A stretch of DNA of 64,000 nucleotides from positions 168,088 to 232,087 of the forward strand of contig NZ_BAET01000008.1 in NCBI RefSeq assembly GCF_000252165.1, read 5' to 3'. A program made the position numbers and the translations under genes. Below are positions 48,205 to 57,149 of this stretch, in pieces (positions within the stretch are counted from its first letter, which is position 1; every line of letters starts with the position of its first letter). Origin of the DNA: Glaciecola punicea ACAM 611 (GTDB taxonomy: Bacteria > Pseudomonadota > Gammaproteobacteria > Enterobacterales > Alteromonadaceae). The notes under the pieces are model-generated. The model searched no databases. It was not told where the DNA came from and saw nothing but the letters and a program-made list of their open reading frames with translations.

Positions 48205-49598
48205 TTGGCGTCTCCTTGCGCAATTTGACCTAGCTCGAAGTCACTCACCGGCCAGCTCTCAGGGTCTGCTCTGTCGTATACCATTGCGCCGTCAATAAAT
48301 ACTTTTTCAGCTTGGGTATAGCTTGAGAAAGGGTCGCCAGACCATAATACTACATCCGCGTTTTTACCTTTTTCAATGGAGCCGGTATGCTCAAAAATAC
48401 CCAATGACTTTGCTGGGTTAGCCGACAGCCACCGCCAAGCATCAGCTTGAGAAATATCAATGCCGGCTCTAACACCGTCCGACCATGCTTTTGCTGCCTC
48501 TTGATTTAAGCGCTGAATGCCAATAGCGTCATCTGAATGCACAATCGCGCAAGCACCCGCTTGATGTACCATGGGCACGTTTTCACGTATACCGTCGTAG
48601 GCTTCCATTTTGAATCCCCACCAGTCGGCCCACATAGCAGAACAGACATTATTTTCAGCTAGCTTGTCGGCAATTTTGTATGCTTCTACCGCATGATGAA
48701 AAGTGCCAATTTGGTAATTAAATTCTTTCATTACGTCCATCATTATGGCCATTTCATCTGCACGGTAGCAGTGCATGTGCACAATAATATCGCCGTCTAG
48801 CACGCCGGCTAGCGTTTCAAGACGCAAATCACGCATAGGCGCTTTACCGTCTTTTGCGCCGGCTTCATAATCGCTCCATGTTTGCTGATAAGCTTGTGCT
48901 TCAATCCATGCCTTACGATAGCCTGCTACATTTGCCATGCGCGTCATTGGACCGCCTTTTTCACCATATACACGCTTCGGGTTTTCACCACAGGCCATTT
49001 TTATGCCGTATGGCGCTTCTGGAAATTTCATGTCTTGCATGGTTCTACTCGGCAGATTTTTAACCACCACCGAGCGGCCACCAAACAAGTTTGCCGAACC
49101 CGGTAGTATCTGCAATGAAGTAACCCCGCCCGCTAAGGCGCGTCCAAAACCTGGATCTTGTGGCCACAATGAGTGTTCTGCCCACACTTCTGCGGTGACG
49201 GGACCGGTCATTTCATTGCCGTCTGCATGAGAACTAGTGCCGGGCGATGCATACACGCCTAAATGGCTATGATTATCGATAATACCAGGTGTTAACCACT
49301 TGCCCGTGCCGTCAATTTCAATTGCGTCTGGGGGCACCGGTACCCCGATACCAAAAGCTGATATCTTACCGTTTTTTAAGAGCACTTCACCCTCTTCTAT
49401 CTTGTTACCAATACCATCTAAAATAGTCACATTAGTAATCACAATCGGTGCAGATTCAATGCGCTGATAGGTGCTGGGAAAAGGGTTATTTTTGTCTAGT
49501 GCGATCTGCTTAGCGCTTTCATTATCGCTGCATGCACTCAATAATAATGACGAAACTACTAGACTAAGCAGCAGCTTAGGCGTGGATAATGTATACAT
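48201..49598 (-). CDS. Amidohydrolase, predicted lipoprotein
   Basis: The 465-residue protein starts with a lipoprotein signal (LLLSLVVSSLLLSACSDN). The metal-binding start of the barrel is WLTPGIIDNHSHLG, with later histidines in DIIVHMHCYRADE and IGTFHHAVEAYK and an acid in AIVHSDDAIG, so this partner keeps the active site. C-terminal GSIEKGKNADVVLWSGDPFS is typical of the imidazolonepropionase-like branch. It heads a two-gene operon with the HxH-less paralogue. Confidence 0.87.
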   Translation of the reverse strand: MYTLSTPKLLLSLVVSSLLLSACSDNESAKQIALDKNNPFPSTYQRIESAPIVITNVTILDGIGNKIEEGEVLLKNGKISAFGIGVPVPPDAIEIDGTGKWLTPGIIDNHSHLGVYASPGTSSHADGNEMTGPVTAEVWAEHSLWPQDPGFGRALAGGVTSLQILPGSANLFGGRSVVVKNLPSRTMQDMKFPEAPYGIKMACGENPKRVYGEKGGPMTRMANVAGYRKAWIEAQAYQQTWSDYEAGAKDGKAPMRDLRLETLAGVLDGDIIVHMHCYRADEMAIMMDVMKEFNYQIGTFHHAVEAYKIADKLAENNVCSAMWADWWGFKMEAYDGIRENVPMVHQAGACAIVHSDDAIGIQRLNQEAAKAWSDGVRAGIDISQADAWRWLSANPAKSLGIFEHTGSIEKGKNADVVLWSGDPFSSYTQAEKVFIDGAMVYDRADPESWPVSDFELGQIAQGDAK

Positions 49599-49728
49599 GA
49601 ATTTCCTTGCTAAAATAATAGATAAGAGGGATTACCGTGTTTCGCAGACTAATCGGCTCTGGTGTTTTTCGCAAATTTTTTTTATGAACAGCAGGCTAAA
49701 CATCAAACTCAGATAAATATTGGGAAAA

Positions 49729-50655
49729 TTAAGCACTTAATACTTTTACGATTTCGTCAGCGTCTTTCATTCTTCTAAGCGTCATAAACATTTCTTGCGC
49801 TTCGGGGTACTGCTTCTTCAAATATGAAAACCATTGCTTAATGCGGTTAGGAAAATATAGGCCTTTTTCGGAATATATTTCATAGCCGGTATAGTCCACT
49901 AAAAGTGATTTAACCTCATGCCATTCATAAGGCTTGTGACCGAATTTAATAGCAGCGGCTAAATTAGGCAAGGCCAGTGCACCCCTGCCTAACATAATGT
50001 CGCTAGTGTGGCTTTGCTCTATGCATGCTAGTGCGTCTTTTTGAGACCAGATTTCACCGTTGGCAATTAAGGGAATGGTCGTGTTCGCTTTTATTTTTGC
50101 AATCCAAGGCCAATAGGCTGGCGGTCTATACCCATCTGTTTTTGTGCGTGCATGCACGACTAATGACGAGGCGCCTGCGCTTTCAATTGCCTGCGCGTTT
50201 TCAATGGCCAGTGATGTATCTTCATAACCTAACCTGACTTTGGCCGTCACTTCATGTTCGCTTGGTACCGCGTCGCGCACCGCTTTAACTATGTCGTATA
50301 GCGTTTCAGGATATTGCAATAACACTGCGCCACCTTTTGATTTATTAACCGTTTTCGCTGGGCAGCCAAAATTTAAGTCAACGCCGTGTGAACCTAATGC
50401 AATGGCTCTTTGAGCATTTTGTGCAAGCCAATATGGATCTTGTCCTAATAGTTGCACTTTCACTTTAACACCGGTGGAGGTGTAGCCTTCATTGTGCAAT
50501 TCAGGGCACATACGATAAAAAACTTTATCGGGAAGCTGCGTAGCCACAACTCTGATAAATTCAGTCACGCATAAATCGAAGCCGCCCACTTGGGTGAGCA
50601 TATCGCGCATAAGATGATCAACAACGCCTTCCATAGGCGCTAAAATTATTTTCAT
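49729..50655 (-). CDS. dusC: tRNA-dihydrouridine(16) synthase
   Basis: The 308-residue FMN enzyme has LAPMEGVVDHLMRDML at the N-terminus, LNFGCPAKTVNKSKGGAVLL with the catalytic cysteine, and VTAKVRLGYEDTS. The segment FDLCVTEFIRVV and the overall match to E. coli DusC identify this subfamily rather than DusA or DusB. It reduces U16 in tRNA. Its ATG overlaps the stop of the GGDEF gene (TAATG). Confidence 0.94.
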   Translation of the reverse strand: MKIILAPMEGVVDHLMRDMLTQVGGFDLCVTEFIRVVATQLPDKVFYRMCPELHNEGYTSTGVKVKVQLLGQDPYWLAQNAQRAIALGSHGVDLNFGCPAKTVNKSKGGAVLLQYPETLYDIVKAVRDAVPSEHEVTAKVRLGYEDTSLAIENAQAIESAGASSLVVHARTKTDGYRPPAYWPWIAKIKANTTIPLIANGEIWSQKDALACIEQSHTSDIMLGRGALALPNLAAAIKFGHKPYEWHEVKSLLVDYTGYEIYSEKGLYFPNRIKQWFSYLKKQYPEAQEMFMTLRRMKDADEIVKVLSA

Positions 50656-52460
50656 TAGGGTTTGTCCGCCTTAATACTGAGTGACAGCAACATATTTTCA
50701 AGGATCTCGTCTAAATCGTGAAAGGTCTCTGCGCTACAGTAAATACTCATACTCGAGTCGACGCTTATCGCATGACGATTATTGTGCTGAGCGAAGGTGC
50801 TCGTTAGCGCATCTTTTACACGTTCAGAGAACGCTTGCGCCGCGTCTTCTTCAATGTCGACTAAGCATAGTAGAAATTGCTCTGGCCCAAGTCGACCGAG
50901 TAGGTCTGAGCTACGCGTAATTTTTTTCAAGGTGATGGCAATTTGTTCAAGTACAAAATCGCTTTTAGTTGAACCAAGCGTTAAATTCACTTCGGTGAAG
51001 TTTGCTATATCAAAAATAACGAGTGCATTGGTGCAGTGGGTGCTTGGCTTGGAAACATACCTTAACTGTTTAATCAGCGCGCTATTAGTTAGCACACCTG
51101 TAATGTTGTCATAAGACTTACTATCATGATATTTGCGCCAAAAAACGAAAAACACGGCTAGAAAAGCGATTAGCATTCCACCCACTAGCAAGCCAATAAC
51201 TTTATGCCTATTTCGCTCTTCATGCTCAAGGCTGGCCTCAAGATTCAATATCTTACTGTGCAAGCGACCTAGATCTGAGGCACTGTAATTATCGTGCGTT
51301 AGGCTGACAATGCGCTCCATTTTTGTTTTGTATTGCTCAAACGCCGCGATACTGCCCTGCTGGTTGTCAATACGCATATTCGCTTCAACAATGAAGCGCA
51401 AGTAGTTCTTACTGCCACTGATATAATTTATATACGAGGAAGGCGCATTTTTTTCATTTTCAAGAAAATCCACTAAACACTGTCTATTGTTCTTATATAG
51501 GCAAAGTTCAGACAAATACCACCTGAGCAAACCTTGATTGACTGGGTTTTTACTGTTCCCAGCGACTTCTTGCCAATTCTGCAAACTGGTTTCTAAGCTT
51601 TGGAAGTCTTTAAGGGCGACATAGTAGGCTGCTTCAAAAAAATATTGTAAAAACCAAGTGCGTTTGGTACCACTTACTTCATTTATAGCACTAAATTTAT
51701 CAAGTGCTTCTTTCGTGCGCGCTAAATTACCTGTGGATTGAAATGCCGCCACGGCGCTGCCTAATACAGACAATAAATTTTCATTAGTGTATATATCTCG
51801 GGCTGTTTCAAAAGCTTTCATATATTGGGCTGCAGCTAAGCCTTGCTGGCTTCTGGTGGCATAAAACAACCCTACCCTATTGTGAGCGTGAGCAAGCGCG
51901 GCGGCGTTATCCATAGCGGTTACATCCACGAGTAACTGGTATAGCTCATATACTTTTGTATCAACATCGGATGTTGAACATTCGGTGATATAGCCAAGAC
52001 TAGCGCTTAAATGAACGTCTACATATCTTCCCTTAGCGGAGTCGCGGGCCAAAGTGAAATAGTCGCAGCGTTCTGGCTTCTCGAGAATGTCATAAATAAA
52101 ACCATACTGGAAAATAGCGGAAAGATAGTATTGTGCGCTGCGGTCAGACTGCACATTGGCAAGCAAACGCTGTAATATTGACTGGGCATCGGTCACATTG
52201 CCAGCGCAAATTAGACCATGAGTTTTCATACTCGACAGTTGAAGCTGCTGCTGGGGTGAAAGCAAGGCTGATTCAAGCGCAGTATCTATTTGCGTGTTCA
52301 ATGCACTACTTGGACAGTCGAAAGTGGGTGTGTAAGCCTGTTTAATAAAAGCACTTACGTTGGCGTTATCAAAAATTGGCGTTTCTTGCGTACGTTCACC
52401 AAGCGCATGAAATCCAAGCGAATAAACCAAAGAGAAAAAAAATAATGTTTTACAAACCAA
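50655..52460 (-). CDS. Membrane-anchored sensor protein with a degenerate GGDEF domain
   Basis: The 601-residue protein has an N-terminal signal, a periplasmic region of about 380 residues with helical TPR-like repeats (LAHAHNRVGLFYATRSQQGLAAAQYMKAFE), and one membrane helix (VIGLLVGGMLIAFLAVFFVFW, about 420). The cytoplasmic GGDEF-type domain follows. The signature GGDEF reads GPEQF in LGRLGPEQFLLCL, so diguanylate cyclase activity is unlikely. It may act as a c-di-GMP or protein-binding sensor. It is translationally coupled to dusC, an odd pairing. Confidence 0.82.
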   Translation of the reverse strand: MVCKTLFFFSLVYSLGFHALGERTQETPIFDNANVSAFIKQAYTPTFDCPSSALNTQIDTALESALLSPQQQLQLSSMKTHGLICAGNVTDAQSILQRLLANVQSDRSAQYYLSAIFQYGFIYDILEKPERCDYFTLARDSAKGRYVDVHLSASLGYITECSTSDVDTKVYELYQLLVDVTAMDNAAALAHAHNRVGLFYATRSQQGLAAAQYMKAFETARDIYTNENLLSVLGSAVAAFQSTGNLARTKEALDKFSAINEVSGTKRTWFLQYFFEAAYYVALKDFQSLETSLQNWQEVAGNSKNPVNQGLLRWYLSELCLYKNNRQCLVDFLENEKNAPSSYINYISGSKNYLRFIVEANMRIDNQQGSIAAFEQYKTKMERIVSLTHDNYSASDLGRLHSKILNLEASLEHEERNRHKVIGLLVGGMLIAFLAVFFVFWRKYHDSKSYDNITGVLTNSALIKQLRYVSKPSTHCTNALVIFDIANFTEVNLTLGSTKSDFVLEQIAITLKKITRSSDLLGRLGPEQFLLCLVDIEEDAAQAFSERVKDALTSTFAQHNNRHAISVDSSMSIYCSAETFHDLDEILENMLLSLSIKADKP

Positions 52461-52606
52461 GTTATAACCCCAAGATAATGCGCTAACGCAAACTTTAATG
52501 ACACTGTTTAAAGCTGCAGTGTACTTTGTTTTACACTGCCAAGCTTATTTATGTAGGCACCGATGCACCTTAGCTTATAGCTGTTAGCAAAGTCCTTTAC
52601 GAAAAC

Positions 52607-52638
52607 AAAAAAACCAGCTCAAATGAGCTGGTTTTTTT
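52607..52638. terminator. Terminator of the tRNA-Glu/Ala transcript
   Basis: AAAAAAACCAGCTC and GAGCTGGTTTTTTT are 14-bp perfect arms around a 4-nt loop. The T-run is present in both orientations. It lies 12 bp beyond the last tRNA-Glu on the minus strand. Confidence 0.9.
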
Positions 52639-52649
52639 GTTTATTAAAA

Positions 52650-52725
52650 TGGCGTCCCCTAGGGGATTCGAACCCCTGTTACCGCCGTGAAAGGGCGGTG
52701 TCCTAGGCCTCTAGACGAAGGGGAC
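52650..52725 (-). tRNA. tRNA-Glu (anticodon TTC)
   Basis: The minus strand gives a 76-nt cloverleaf with acceptor arms GTCCCCT/AGGGGAC, the anticodon stem-loop CCGCCCTTTCACGGCGG with anticodon TTC, the T arm GGGGTTCGAATCCCC, and an encoded CCA end. It is identical to the copy at 52878. Confidence 0.97.
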
Positions 52726-52877
52726 AAAAAACGCTGTTCTTGCCGGTACGCAACATTTCAAACTGTTAGTGGATTTCAGTAATGCTGCTGATATTCACAT
52801 AAACTTAACCTTGAGCCTAGTAACGGTTAAGTTATTAGATGCCATATTTTAAAAGCTGATTAACAACTCACAAAAAG

Positions 52878-52953
52878 TGGCGTCCCCTAGGGGATTCGAA
52901 CCCCTGTTACCGCCGTGAAAGGGCGGTGTCCTAGGCCTCTAGACGAAGGGGAC
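52878..52953 (-). tRNA. tRNA-Glu (anticodon TTC), second copy
   Basis: The sequence matches the tRNA-Glu at 52650 over all 76 nt, including the CCA end. The two copies are 152 bp apart and share a transcript with the tRNA-Ala ahead of them. Confidence 0.97.
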
Positions 52954-52965
52954 ACAATATGTCCT

Positions 52966-53041
<76 letters not shown>

Positions 53042-53121
53042 ATGCGTCGCCACATAATGCCAAATGCAAGCTCTACGCTAAGCGCTTCATTTAATACTAT
53101 TCTTACGTGACAGCGGGGCGC

Positions 53122-53150
53122 ATTTTAGGCATGGCGCGCCTTCATGTCAA
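53122..53150 (-). promoter_or_regulatory. Promoter of the tRNA-Ala-Glu-Glu operon
   Basis: On the minus strand TTGACA (53150-53145) and TAAAAT (53127-53122) are 17 bp apart. A GC-rich discriminator (GCGCCCC) follows, typical of stringently controlled stable-RNA promoters. It lies between gltX and the first tRNA. Confidence 0.85.
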
Positions 53151-53158
53151 CGATTTTT

Positions 53159-54568
53159 TTAAGAATTTTCACGATTATTGATGAATTCAATCGCCTTGTT
53201 TATTCTTTGAACAACTTGGGTTTGCTTTAACAGCGCAAGGGTTACATCAAGCGCAGGTGAATTACCACTTCCGGTTACCGCAACACGCAGAGGCATACCA
53301 ATTTTGCCCATGCCTATATCTAAATCGGCAGCGGTGTCGTTTATTGCTTGTCCAATAATGGCTGAATCCCATGATGTTAAAGCTTCTAATTTAGCCTGCA
53401 CGGCAATTAAATTAGCTTTAGCCACTACTCGTAAATGCTTCTTTGCAGCGCTTGGGTCAAATTCAGCAAAATCTTCGTAAAAATAACGACTCACGCTCGC
53501 AAGCTCTTTCAAGGTGTCAACCCTATCGGCCTGAACACGAATAAGATCGCTCAAGTCTGGGCCAGTGCTTGTATCAATGTTTTGGTCCTCAAAGTGCCAT
53601 CGAGCATGCTCAGCCACTTCTGCTGGCGGCAATGTCTTTATATAATGCTGGTTAAGCCAAATCAGTTTTTCGGTATTAAATGCACTGGCCGACTTACTAA
53701 TATGATCTAAGCTAAATAAGTTTATCATTTCGTCAACGCTAAATATTTCTTGATCGCCATGCGACCAGCCCAAACGCAATAAGTAATTAAGCACTGCTTG
53801 CGGAAGGTAGCCAGAGTCTCGGTATTGCATTACGCTAACCGCACCATGGCGCTTTGACAATTTCTTGCCATCATCACCCAAAATCATGCTTACATGTGCA
53901 TATTCTGGCACTGGTGCACCAAGGGCTTTTAATATGTTAATTTGGCGTGGGGTATTATTGATATGATCTTCGCCCCTTACCACATGGCTTACACCCATTT
54001 CCCAGTCGTCAATCACCACACAAAAGTTGTATGTGGGCGCGCCATCGCTTCGACGAATAACCAGGTCGTCTAACTCTGTGTTTGAAATCCGAATTTCGCC
54101 GCGTACGTGATCGTCAAACACCACCTCGCCAGTCTTAGGGTTTTTAAATCGTATAGCGTAAGGCTGGTTTTCAGGATGATCGTTGCGATCTCGCCATGTG
54201 CCTGGGTACCTAGGCTTTTCGCCCTGCTCTTCTTGTTGCGCGCGAATAGCATCTAATTCTTCACTGCTCATAAAACATTTGTAAGCATGACCTTGCTCGA
54301 GCAATTGACCTATAAATTTATTATACATGTCAAATCTATCTGTTTGATAGTAAGGGCCTTTATCGTGATTGAGGCCTAGCCACTGCATGCCGTCAAGAAT
54401 TGCCTGCTTTGCTTGGGGGCTTGAACGCTCAATATCGGTGTCTTCGATGCGTAATATAAATTCTCCCCCTAGGCTTTTAGCATATAACCATGAATAAAGT
54501 GCTGTGCGGGCTCCGCCCACGTGCAGGTAACCAGTTGGGCTTGGGGCAAATCGAGTAACTACAGACAT
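53159..54568 (-). CDS. gltX: Glutamyl-tRNA synthetase
   Basis: The 469-residue class I enzyme has [20 protein letters not shown] (HIGH-type motif) at residues 8-27 and [14 protein letters not shown] (KMSKS-type). It charges tRNA-Glu, whose genes lie directly downstream on the same strand. The cysteine zinc site of some GltX enzymes is not obvious here. The stop lies 9 bp from the tRNA promoter. Confidence 0.98.
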   Translation of the reverse strand: MSVVTRFAPSPTGYLHVGGARTALYSWLYAKSLGGEFILRIEDTDIERSSPQAKQAILDGMQWLGLNHDKGPYYQTDRFDMYNKFIGQLLEQGHAYKCFMSSEELDAIRAQQEEQGEKPRYPGTWRDRNDHPENQPYAIRFKNPKTGEVVFDDHVRGEIRISNTELDDLVIRRSDGAPTYNFCVVIDDWEMGVSHVVRGEDHINNTPRQINILKALGAPVPEYAHVSMILGDDGKKLSKRHGAVSVMQYRDSGYLPQAVLNYLLRLGWSHGDQEIFSVDEMINLFSLDHISKSASAFNTEKLIWLNQHYIKTLPPAEVAEHARWHFEDQNIDTSTGPDLSDLIRVQADRVDTLKELASVSRYFYEDFAEFDPSAAKKHLRVVAKANLIAVQAKLEALTSWDSAIIGQAINDTAADLDIGMGKIGMPLRVAVTGSGNSPALDVTLALLKQTQVVQRINKAIEFINNRENS

Positions 54569-54806
54569 GTTTTTTCCTGAATATTTATTATAAATAGCAA
54601 TTTTATATTCTACAGCGTTGGATGTCGCTTCTAAAGGACTTCACTTAATTATTTACGATAAAAGATAGTAAACGTTTAGTCTATACTGATCTTAGTTACC
54701 CTATGACACAAATGACACAAATGACGCTTATGACGAGCTTTGTAGCAGTGTTTCAAAGGAATTTGCGTTATTTTTGTGCAAACACACTTTTTTTTACAAA
54801 ATCGGG

Positions 54807-54834
54807 TTGACAGTTATGAAGGCAACTCTATAAT
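54807..54834 (+). promoter_or_regulatory. Promoter of the tRNA-Val pair
   Basis: TTGACA and a perfect TATAAT are separated by 16 bp. CCGTCC follows the -10, a GC-rich discriminator as in stable-RNA promoters. The upstream A/T-rich stretch (TTTTTTTTTACAAAA) could be an UP element. The rest of the gap after gltX (54569-54806) shows only a short ATGACACAA repeat near 54703. Confidence 0.9.
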
Positions 54835-54923
54835 ACCGTCCTTCGTGGTGGGTATTACTTTGTTTTTATAATCTGTATTATTAAATCATTAATAAAGGCA
54901 ATATCAAGAGATTTTTAAGAAAT

Positions 54924-54999
54924 GGACGCTTAGCTCAGTTGGGAGAGCATCGCCCTTACAAGGCGAGGGTCACTGGTTCAAGCCCAGTAGCGTCCACCA
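54924..54999 (+). tRNA. tRNA-Val (anticodon TAC)
   Basis: The 76-nt cloverleaf has acceptor arms GGACGCT/AGCGTCC, the anticodon arm TCGCCCTTACAAGGCGA with anticodon TAC, the T arm CTGGTTCAAGCCCAG, and an encoded CCA. It is identical to the next copy. Confidence 0.96.
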
Positions 55000-55027
55000 C
55001 TTCTTATCTAATAAAATCAAGTACTTC

Positions 55028-55103
55028 GGACGCTTAGCTCAGTTGGGAGAGCATCGCCCTTACAAGGCGAGGGTCACTGGTTCAAGCCCAGTAGCGTCCA
55101 CCA
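55028..55103 (+). tRNA. tRNA-Val (anticodon TAC), second copy
   Basis: The sequence is the same as the tRNA at 54924 across all 76 nt. The two are 28 bp apart. No terminator is visible after it; the accessory region begins here. Confidence 0.96.
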
Positions 55104-55163
55104 TCTTACTTTTCAAGCACTTAGCTTCAATTCTCTGTTCAAATATTAAGCACGCAAAAGTAT

Positions 55164-55231
55164 GTGGGGCGCCAGTGGGTTTTTTGTGGGGCGCCAGTGG
55201 GACTTTTGTGGGACTTTTGTGGGACTATTGG
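55164..55231. repeat. G-rich tandem repeats just after the tRNA-Val pair
   Basis: GTGGGGCGCCAGTGGG occurs at 55164 and 55186 (22 bp apart), and an 11-bp unit GTGGGACTTTT occurs at 55197, 55208 and 55219 (the last copy reads GTGGGACTATT). The units overlap, suggesting slippage or repeated end fragments. The rest of the 385-bp gap (55104-55434) shows no gene. Confidence 0.85.
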
Positions 55232-55434
55232 AAATGACTAATCTTCTGTATCTCGCGTCACACGTGGCCTAAAAAGAATCTCCCGTGGGGCAAAGCTGTT
55301 TTAGTTAATATCATCAGTTGGACTAAAATAGTACACAAGAGATTTTTATAATTTATGAGGTTACTCTATTATTGCACCCGTTATGGCATTGTCAACTTAT
55401 CGAATTAAGATGATAAGAACAAATTTTCGGTAGC

Positions 55435-55880
55435 TCATGCCAAATTCTGGACGCAACTAACCCCAGCCCATTCATTAAATGCTCGTTCTCACAGTATCCT
55501 GTCATTATTGGCTTGCATTTTATGGCGGCCATGCCTAAACAGATTATTTACAATGCCATGACACGCTAAAAATCGTTGTGCTTGGCCTTGGGATGTAAAA
55601 CGCCGCATTTGCCGTTCTTGTTGTCTACCCGGCTGGTGAGACAATTCACAGTGATTGTTTTCGTATTGTTGGCTTGAATGAGCGACGCTGGGCATAATTT
55701 CCCTTCTCGCAGCCGAATAACTGCGCAATTTATCGGTGACTATCTTTAATGGCGTTGCCTGCTGGCCCTTCAATAACTTTTTAAACAACTTCATGGCGGC
55801 CTTTTTGTTTCTGCGTTTTTGAACGAGAATGTCCAGCTCATCGCCATCTTGATCGACTGCTCGCCAAAGGTAATGCAAAT
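55435..55880 (-). pseudogene. IS6 family transposase remnant
   Basis: The readable frame has the catalytic core of an IS6-type DDE transposase (HYLWRAVDQDGDELDILVQ, TDKLRSYSAARREIMPSV, RRFTSQGQAQRFL). It lacks about the first 80 residues of the usual 230 or so, including the helix-turn-helix. A TGA at 55489-55491 interrupts the C-terminus; in-frame codons beyond it read ERAFNEWAGVSCVQNLA, the normal family end, up to 55435. The N-terminal side stops abruptly at 55880 where unrelated repeat DNA begins, and no IS6 terminal repeat is recognisable. Confidence 0.85.
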
Positions 55881-55950
55881 GTGCGATCGTATTAAAGTTT
55901 GAAACTGTGCATTAATGTTTGAAACTGAGTAATAAAGTTTGAAACTACAT
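55881..55950. mobile_element. Probable transposon end with three 20-bp-spaced repeats
   Basis: The core GTTTGAAACT occurs at 55897, 55917 and 55937, exactly 20 bp apart, within a 20-bp unit (A/T)TTAA(A/T)GTTTGAAACT. The block starts TGTGCGATCG directly at the break of the IS6 remnant. Evenly spaced binding repeats next to a TG terminus resemble the ends of IS21-like or Tn7-like elements. No transposase of that type is next to it, so the rest may have been lost. Confidence 0.55.
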
Positions 55951-56385
55951 TTATGGACCATGAAGTGAAATTTGTAACTCCAAAGTATTTATCTGATTCT
56001 ATTTTTTTGTGAAGTATTGATGGCTGTTGTGCGTTTGAATGCCTATAACTAGTATTATCTTAATAGCCGTTTAGATCCATAGTGCGCATTAGCGATTGTC
56101 TACTGACGGGCAAGTATGTGCCAATAGGGGCCAGTCGATGAAACTTTGTCTAAGGATTACCATTGTCACCTAACGGACATAAGCTAGCGGTTATTCCACT
56201 CGAAAAATTGGTAACAAAGTCGACAACCTAACATTTTTTACTTAGACGCTATTACATTACGATGAGTGTGCTTTAAGATGTCTAACTAGTTCGATAATGG
56301 TTAGTCTTGTTTATCAGGCTGAGGTTTTAGTTTCATGTCGTTGTATTGTGATATTCAACTTTGCGATTGCTGACAAAAGTAAATA
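55951..56385. other. Intergenic region with a dispersed repeat
   Basis: I see no gene in these 435 bp. GTGCCAATAGGGGCCAGTCG at 56119-56138 recurs with one change at 59879-59898. A fragment GGACATAAGC (56175) resembles part of another dispersed motif. The rest is AT-rich unannotatable sequence. Confidence 0.5.
56119..56138. repeat. Dispersed short repeat A, copy 1
   Basis: GTGCCAATAGGGGCCAGTCG here and GTGCCAATAGGGGTCAGTCG at 59879-59898 differ at one base. Both lie in intergenic gaps of the accessory region. Confidence 0.75.
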
Positions 56386-56607
56386 TTAGTCGTTCAATAA
56401 ATTCACTATCACTGCAATTAAAGCCCCTAGGAATAACACCCACAACCAAGTGGAAAAATCGATAAAAGTATAGAAATCATTCCTAACAACTAGGTTGAAG
56501 CCAGTCAATATTACAGCCATTAAAAATGCGCTTCCGACTAGAAGACCTCTACGATATTTCCAGCAAATCATTCTTAGCATCCTCATAATAGTTAGAGGCT
56601 TATTCAT
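56386..56607 (-). CDS. Small membrane protein downstream of the sigma factor
   Basis: The 73-residue protein has two hydrophobic helices (GLLVGSAFLMAVILTGFNLV and STWLWVLFLGALIAVIVNLL) after a basic N-terminus. Its ATG overlaps the sigma factor stop (TAATG), so the two are translated together. I do not recognise it; a role as the membrane partner or anti-sigma factor is only a guess from position. Confidence 0.7.
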   Translation of the reverse strand: MNKPLTIMRMLRMICWKYRRGLLVGSAFLMAVILTGFNLVVRNDFYTFIDFSTWLWVLFLGALIAVIVNLLND

Positions 56608-57149
56608 TACGCATTCGCCTTTAAAAGTTTATCTGCTTGAGCGATGTATGATTTGACACTTCCTAGCGGCAATCTAATCTTAGCGACAATTTCAGAATGA
56701 GAATAACCGTATATAGTGTGCAGCACATATGCATCGTACTGATTGTTAGAGAGTATTTCCGATAATTTTATAAAGTCAAAAAACACGTCAAGATTCTTTA
56801 GATCTGAGGAGCTATCACGGATATCCAATAGTTTTTTAAACTTTGTTAATAAACTCGATTTTCGTATCATTTGTCGGTGCTCATTTATTGCTATTGAGAA
56901 CAGCCAAGTACAAAATGAGGACTTGCCATCAAATAGTTTTATTTTCACGAAAGCTTTGATGTATGTTTCTTGAGTGATATCTTCAATCTGTTGATCGGTA
57001 ACCCTTGAGCATAAGAATCCCCTTAGCGCTTTGTCGTGCCTTTTAAACAACTCAGTGAAAGCTGCATGGTCGCCTGTAACCTGGGCGATTGCCACTAAAT
57101 GTTCATCAGAATAACTATTCACTGGAATAGATTCACTTTCTCTCGACAA
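56607..57149 (-). CDS. ECF-type sigma-70 family RNA polymerase sigma factor
   Basis: The 180-residue protein has region 2 at about 25-95 (AAFTELFKRHDKALRGFLCSRV, IEDITQETYIKAF, STWLF-like CTWLFSIAINEHRQM) and region 4 at about 130-178 (YVLHTIYGYSHSEIVAKIRLPLGSVKSYIAQADKLL). It lacks regions 1 and 3, as expected for ECF sigma factors. It is the middle gene of three overlapping genes, with no recognisable classical zinc anti-sigma domain next to it. Confidence 0.88.
   Translation of the reverse strand: MSRESESIPVNSYSDEHLVAIAQVTGDHAAFTELFKRHDKALRGFLCSRVTDQQIEDITQETYIKAFVKIKLFDGKSSFCTWLFSIAINEHRQMIRKSSLLTKFKKLLDIRDSSSDLKNLDVFFDFIKLSEILSNNQYDAYVLHTIYGYSHSEIVAKIRLPLGSVKSYIAQADKLLKANA

Noticed and set aside
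55043-55237. 64-codon frame starting inside tRNA-Val
   Set aside because: It is the tRNA and the G-rich repeats read as protein; no ribosome site and no domain.
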